Shown in pieces: positions 50,261 through 54,061 of a stretch of DNA of 54,061 bases; the stretch's first letter is position 1; each line of letters opens with the position of its first letter. The stretch spans positions 1 through 54,061 of the forward strand of contig NZ_VIFM01000048.1 of assembly GCF_006636215.1 (NCBI RefSeq), given 5' to 3'. Source of the DNA: Myxococcus llanfairpwllgwyngyllgogerychwyrndrobwllllantysiliogogogochensis (lineage in GTDB: Bacteria; Myxococcota; Myxococcia; Myxococcales; Myxococcaceae). Under the pieces are notes generated by a model. That model was not told the origin of the DNA, did not search any database, and saw only the letters and a program-made list of their open reading frames with translations. The position numbers and the translations under genes were made by a program.

Positions 50261-51241
50261 ATGGCGAATGCCTGGAAGTGGATGATGGTCTCGGGGTTCA
50301 TGGTGCTGGGCGCGTGCACGACCCCCGCGCCGCATGTGCCGCCCGTGTCGCCCGAAGGAGCCACTCCCGCGGGCCCCTTCCTGCTGGATGCCCGCGCGCT
50401 CTTCGCGGGGTGCACGCCCGTCCCCGACAGCGCCAGCTCGCGCATCTATCAGTGTGGTGACGCGACGGTGTGGCTCGTCGAGCGCAAGGACGTGCCCGCC
50501 GCGCGAGTGCTCACGCTCGCCAGGGCGCGTCTGGTGGAGCGACTGGGGGAGGGCGTGGTGGTGGCGGAAGGGGCGCTGCCGCTCGCGGAGCGCTCGTGGC
50601 CGGCGGCCCGCTTCGCCCTGTGTGACGTGGGGGACGCGGGCCTGGAGGGGCCGGCCTCGTGTCGCGCGGGGGGCTACCTCGTCTCGGTGGCGGGGTCGCT
50701 GGGCCGTCAGCGCGAGCTGGGGTGTGTCGCGAAGAACAACGCCCAGCCGGCGCTGACGCGGTGTCTGGAACTCTTGGAGTATCTCGCGGCGCACGGCAAT
50801 CCGGAGGGTGAGTCGCTGGATGAGGCGGCGCTGCTGCTTCCGCCCCGCCTGCCGTGGCGCACGCTCGCGGTGCCCGAAGGCTGCCAGCCCTCCCTGTCCA
50901 CCAGTCGCGCGGGCCGCATCCGCTGTGACGACGCATCGCTCGTGTGGAGTGTGTACCGGCCCGCGCGAGACGAGGTGACGGCGCGCTGGAGGGACCAGAG
51001 CGTGGCGGAGCTGAGGGCGGCGCTGCCTGGCTCGAGCCCCGTGGAGGAGGTGGCGTGTCTCCTGGAGGAGCGGCCCTCGCGGTGCATGCGCTTCACGGCG
51101 CCTTCTCCCCGTGGGCCGGTCGTCGTCTGGACGGGCGCCATGCAGTGGGATGACCGGGCGCTGTTCGCCGCGTGCAGCTTCCTGGCATCCGCCGAGCCCG
51201 CGTTTCCCGCGGTCTGCAACGGTGCCTTCTCCGTACCCTGA
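50261..51241 (+). CDS. lipoprotein of unknown function
   Basis: A 326-residue lipoprotein; the ATG at 50261 gives a signal peptide with lipobox (MVLGAC, Cys20). The mature part has about ten cysteines spread evenly, suggesting several disulfides, and two similar halves, each with a FAGCTPVPDS or EGCQPSLSTS opening, a CDDASLVWSVYRPARDEV or CGDATVWLVERKDVPAARV strand and a helix. This looks like an internal duplication. No catalytic motif is seen. It lies 30 bases before the ABC importer genes on the same strand, but a functional link is not evident. Confidence 0.7.
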   Translation: MANAWKWMMVSGFMVLGACTTPAPHVPPVSPEGATPAGPFLLDARALFAGCTPVPDSASSRIYQCGDATVWLVERKDVPAARVLTLARARLVERLGEGVVVAEGALPLAERSWPAARFALCDVGDAGLEGPASCRAGGYLVSVAGSLGRQRELGCVAKNNAQPALTRCLELLEYLAAHGNPEGESLDEAALLLPPRLPWRTLAVPEGCQPSLSTSRAGRIRCDDASLVWSVYRPARDEVTARWRDQSVAELRAALPGSSPVEEVACLLEERPSRCMRFTAPSPRGPVVVWTGAMQWDDRALFAACSFLASAEPAFPAVCNGAFSVP

Positions 51242-51271
51242 CTCCACCGTCTCGCGCGAAGGGGCCGCCTC

Positions 51272-52024
51272 GTGTACGCCTTGCAGGATGTCTCCAAGCG
51301 CTTTGGCACCACGCAGGCGCTGCACTCGCTGAACCTCACGCTGCCCACGGGGCGGACCACGGTGCTGCTGGGGCCGAGCGGCTGCGGGAAGTCCACGCTG
51401 GTCCGCCTGCTCAACGGGCTGTTGCACGCGGACACGGGCCAGGTGCTCTACGCGGGCAAGCCCCTGCCCACGGATGCGAAGGCGTTGCTGTCGCTGCGTC
51501 ATCGGGTGGGCTACGCGCTTCAAGGGGGCGGGCTCTTTCCGCACCTGACGGGGGAGGAGAACGTCACGCTCATGGCCCAGCACCTGCGCTGGTCCGCCGC
51601 GCGGACGCGCGAGCGGAGGGACGTGCTGGTGGAGTTGACGCGGTTTCCCGCCGAGGCGCTCGCGCGTTATCCGGCGCAGCTTTCGGGGGGACAGCGTCAG
51701 CGGGTGGCGTTGATGCGCGCGCTCATGCTGGACCCGGAGGTGTTGCTGCTCGACGAGCCGCTGGGGGCGCTGGACCCGCTGGTGCGGCACGAGCTGCAAG
51801 CGGACCTGCGCGCCATCTTCGCGCGGCTGCGCAAGACGGTGGTCCTGGTGACGCATGACCTCGCGGAGGCGGGGTTCCTGGGCGACGACATCGTGCTCAT
51901 GCGTGAAGGGCGCGTGGTGCAACAGGGGAGCCTCGTGGACCTGGAGACCCGTCCCGCGGACCCGTTCGTCACGCGGTTCATCCAGGCCCAGCGGCTGGCT
52001 CCGGGGAACGGGGCCTCGGCATGA
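51272..52024 (+). CDS. osmoprotectant-type ABC transporter ATP-binding protein
   Basis: A 250-residue ABC ATPase that powers a quaternary-amine (glycine betaine, choline or carnitine) importer of the OpuB/OpuC or Osm type. Walker A (GPSGCGKST near 34-42), a Q-loop (YALQGGGLFPHLT), the signature LSGGQRQRVAL, Walker B (VLLLDEPLGALDP) and the H-loop (VLVTHD) are intact. The C-terminal CBS domains of ProV/OpuAA are absent. The start is GTG at 51272 with AAGGGG upstream. Its stop overlaps the next start (ATGA), consistent with one transporter. Substrate is inferred from the partner gene. Confidence 0.9.
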   Translation: MYALQDVSKRFGTTQALHSLNLTLPTGRTTVLLGPSGCGKSTLVRLLNGLLHADTGQVLYAGKPLPTDAKALLSLRHRVGYALQGGGLFPHLTGEENVTLMAQHLRWSAARTRERRDVLVELTRFPAEALARYPAQLSGGQRQRVALMRALMLDPEVLLLDEPLGALDPLVRHELQADLRAIFARLRKTVVLVTHDLAEAGFLGDDIVLMREGRVVQQGSLVDLETRPADPFVTRFIQAQRLAPGNGASA

Positions 52025-53577
52025 GCACGCGGATAACATGCTCCACGGTGTGGAGCGCACCGATGGGGCTCGTGCTGCTGCTCATGTTTTCGCTGGTGCT
52101 GGCCTCCTGCGAGCGCGCGAGCACGACCCACGGCGAGCCCAACGTGCGCGTGGGCTCCAAGAAGTTCACCGAGTCCGTCATCCTCGGAGAGATGGTGACG
52201 CAGCTCGCGCGGAGCACCGGCGCGAGCGTGCGGCACCGGCGCGAACTCGGAGGCACCGCCGTCCTCTGGGAGGCGCTGCGCCGAGGCGAGCTGGACGTGT
52301 ATCCCGAGTACACCGGCACGCTGCGACAGGAGCTGCTCTCCGGGCGCAAGCTGCCCGACGACGCGGCCCTCCGTGTCGCGCTGGCCGAGGAGGGCCTGCG
52401 CATGAGCGCGCCGCTCGGCTTCAACAACACCTATGCGCTGGGCATGAAGGAGGCCGAGGCCGAACGCCTGGGCATCCGCACCATCTCCGACCTGCGCGCC
52501 CACCCTGAGCTGCGCTTCGGTTTCAGCAACGAGTTCATGGAGCGCGGTGACGGCTGGCCCGCGCTGCGAGACAGCTACCGCCTCCCGCAGCGCGACGTGC
52601 GCGGCCTGGACCATGACCTCGCCTATCGCGGCCTCGACGCGGGCTCCGTCCAGGTGACGGACCTGTACTCCACGGACGCTGAAATCGCCGCCTATGGCCT
52701 GCGCGTCCTCGTGGACGACGTGCACCACTTCCCCGCGTACGACGCCGTGCTCCTCTACCGCGCGGACTTCGAGTCGCGCGCTCCAGAGGCCCTGGCGGCC
52801 ATCCTGCGACTCTCCGGCACGCTGTCGGAAGAGAAGATGGTGAAGCTCAATGCCCGCGCGCGACTGGAGCGCGTGCCCGAGGCGCAGGTGGCCTCCGACT
52901 TCCTCGCACAATCACTGGGCGTCTCCACCGTGGTTCGCGGCGAGGGCCTCGCCTCCCGCGTCTGGCTTCGAACCCGGGAGCACCTGTTCCTCGTCGGCGT
53001 CTCGCTGCTCGCGGCCCTGGCTCTCGCGGTGCCGCTGGGCGTGCTGGCCGCGCGCAGTCCCCGGCTCGGGCAGGGCGTGCTCGGGCTCGCCGGCGTCATC
53101 CAGACCATCCCCTCGCTGGCGCTGCTCGTGGTGATGATTCCGCTCCTGGGCATCGGCTCACGGCCGGCCATCGCCGCGCTGTTCCTCTACAGCCTGCTGC
53201 CCATCGTCCGGAACACGGCCTCGGGGCTCACGGGCATTCCCCTGGAGGTGCGCGAGTCCGCGGAGGCGCTGGGTCTGCCTCCGCTCGCGCGGCTGTGGCG
53301 CATCGACCTGCCCATGGCCTCGCCCTCCATCCTCGCGGGCATCCAGACGGCCGCCGTCATCAACGTGGGCACCGCCACGCTCGGCGCGCTCGTGGGCGCG
53401 GGCGGCTATGGCCAGCCCATCCTCACCGGCATCCGCCTGGACGACACGCGCCTCATCCTCGAAGGCGCCATCCCCGCCGCCGTGCTCGCCCTGCTCGTCA
53501 GCGGCGCGTTCGAGGCCGTGGGCCGCGTCCTCGTTCCCAAGGGCCTGCGGCTGCGCGCGGAGTCGGAGTCGCGCTGA
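52021..53577 (+). CDS. fused osmoprotectant-binding protein and ABC permease
   Basis: A 518-residue fusion. Residues 1-30 are a signal or anchor segment with a lipobox-like VLASC. Residues 40-300 are an OpuBC/ProX-type substrate-binding domain (VRVGSKKFTESVILGEMVTQL, GELDVYPEYTGTL, GFNNTYALGM). Residues 315-500 are the permease, with about five membrane segments and the EAA-like loop VRESAEALGLPPLARLWRIDLPMASPSI. Known fusions in this family more often place the binding domain after the permease. Here the binding domain comes first and may be held at the periplasmic face by both ends. It is co-translated with the ATPase. Confidence 0.9.
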   Translation: MSTRITCSTVWSAPMGLVLLLMFSLVLASCERASTTHGEPNVRVGSKKFTESVILGEMVTQLARSTGASVRHRRELGGTAVLWEALRRGELDVYPEYTGTLRQELLSGRKLPDDAALRVALAEEGLRMSAPLGFNNTYALGMKEAEAERLGIRTISDLRAHPELRFGFSNEFMERGDGWPALRDSYRLPQRDVRGLDHDLAYRGLDAGSVQVTDLYSTDAEIAAYGLRVLVDDVHHFPAYDAVLLYRADFESRAPEALAAILRLSGTLSEEKMVKLNARARLERVPEAQVASDFLAQSLGVSTVVRGEGLASRVWLRTREHLFLVGVSLLAALALAVPLGVLAARSPRLGQGVLGLAGVIQTIPSLALLVVMIPLLGIGSRPAIAALFLYSLLPIVRNTASGLTGIPLEVRESAEALGLPPLARLWRIDLPMASPSILAGIQTAAVINVGTATLGALVGAGGYGQPILTGIRLDDTRLILEGAIPAAVLALLVSGAFEAVGRVLVPKGLRLRAESESR

Positions 53578-53581
53578 GCCG

Positions 53582-54061
53582 CTACACGGGCGACGCGTGC
53601 GTCGACACCGTCTCCACCACCGGCTCCGCCCTCGGCGCATCGGCCGCGAGCCCCGCCGCGCACAGGCTCACCACGGCCATCCATACGAAGTCCGCCAGCA
53701 GCAGGTGCACCAGCTGCAGCCACACCGGCGCCAGCAACACCACGTTGACCAGGCCCGCCATGAGCTGCACCGAGTAGAGGATGCTGATGGCCAGCGCGGC
53801 CCGCTTCACCTCGGCCGACGGCCGCAGCCGCGCCATCCACCGTCCGATGAGCACCAGCAGCGCGCCCATGGACACCGCGAGCACCGGGTGCAGGATTCGC
53901 CGGCGGATGAAGACATGCGCCGTGTCGGACACGTCCTGGCGCAGCCCCTCCATCAGCGTCTCCGAGGGGAACAGCGTGTCGCCCAGCGCCGCCACCGCGC
54001 CGCTGACGCCGAGCAGCAGCATGCCCGCCACGCTCGTGCCCACCAGCACGCCTGTCTCGTA
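53582..54061 (-). CDS. ctaA: CtaA/COX15-type heme A synthase, C-terminal part
   Basis: A partial gene: the frame continues past the right edge (YETGVLVGTS at the border), so the true start is outside. The visible part of about 158 residues has four membrane segments. R-RRILHPVLAVSMGALLVLIGRW, SVQLMAGLVNVVLLAPVWLQLVHLLLADFVWMAVV carry the second-half heme-coordinating His residues (HPVLAV and QLVHLLLAD) of COX15/CtaA, which oxidises heme O to heme A for cytochrome oxidase. It converges on the ABC fusion gene, with 4 bases between stops. Confidence 0.85.
   Translation of the reverse strand, partial: YETGVLVGTSVAGMLLLGVSGAVAALGDTLFPSETLMEGLRQDVSDTAHVFIRRRILHPVLAVSMGALLVLIGRWMARLRPSAEVKRAALAISILYSVQLMAGLVNVVLLAPVWLQLVHLLLADFVWMAVVSLCAAGLAADAPRAEPVVETVSTHASPV

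Noticed and set aside
1..54061. tRNA, rRNA, CRISPR arrays, insertion sequences, phage genes or attachment sites
   Set aside because: Looked for on both strands by eye; none recognised. The window reads as ordinary chromosome with accessory operons.

Overview
The window is about 70% GC, densely packed and read on both strands, with GC-rich third codon positions. Gene content points to a myxobacterium of the Myxococcus/Corallococcus/Stigmatella group: a DUF2378 (TIGR02265) myxobacterial paralogue, a TonB protein with GGVx repeats, many lipoproteins, PAS-rich kinases and several large proteins of unknown function. I saw no tRNA, rRNA, CRISPR array, insertion sequence or phage gene.

Layout. 0.3-2.8 kb: an ATP-grasp ligase facing an esterase/DUF2378 pair. 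3.0-7.8 kb: a one-direction cassette of a helix-hairpin-helix outer-membrane barrel, a lamin-tail lipoprotein and an exported SNase-type nuclease, which suggests handling of DNA outside the cytoplasm. 8.1-11.4 kb: a soluble multi-PAS histidine kinase and a membrane-anchored protein. 11.3-15.5 kb: TerC, ArsC, a DUF4153/DUF4173 membrane protein and TonB. 15.7-18.6 kb: an untidy stretch with a degenerate GspE-like ATPase, a gene broken by at least three frameshifts, a DUF1579-like protein and a small exported protein that may also be damaged. 18.7-20.7 kb: an unknown 536-residue protein and a cupin. 20.8-23.9 kb: a DUF3302/HlyD/outer-membrane-factor efflux operon. 24.0-27.2 kb: a GH15 hydrolase with a divergent glucose-6-phosphate dehydrogenase. 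27.4-29.4 kb: three overlapping genes (VOC fusion, JAMM-motif lipoprotein, lipoprotein).

29.7-39.7 kb is the most striking region. It is an apparently complete counterpart of the enterobacterial yfa alpha-2-macroglobulin locus in the order P-T-A-S-Q, tightly coupled. Its YfaT-like protein carries an NlpC/P60-like Cys/His signature. Its YfaQ-like protein combines an HExxH segment, a penicillin-binding-protein triad (SxxK, SxN, KTG) and a SpoIID-like C-terminus. My inference is that it couples protease trapping to cell-wall repair in the periplasm. A convergent operon (small exported protein, response regulator, histidine kinase) abuts it, with overlapping stop codons.

42.4-50.1 kb: a beta-helix lipoprotein, an M43-type metalloprotease lipoprotein, and a 1204-residue coiled-coil protein with a Gly/Ala-rich hydrophobic C-terminus followed 10 bases later by a DUF1795 protein, the family of type VI effector chaperones. 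This pair is a candidate new effector/chaperone module. A DUF4142 protein follows. 50.3-54.1 kb: a lipoprotein, a two-gene osmoprotectant-type ABC importer whose binding protein and permease are fused, and the C-terminal part of a CtaA/COX15 heme A synthase cut by the window edge.

Family names are from memory of motifs and gene neighbourhoods; no database search was run.
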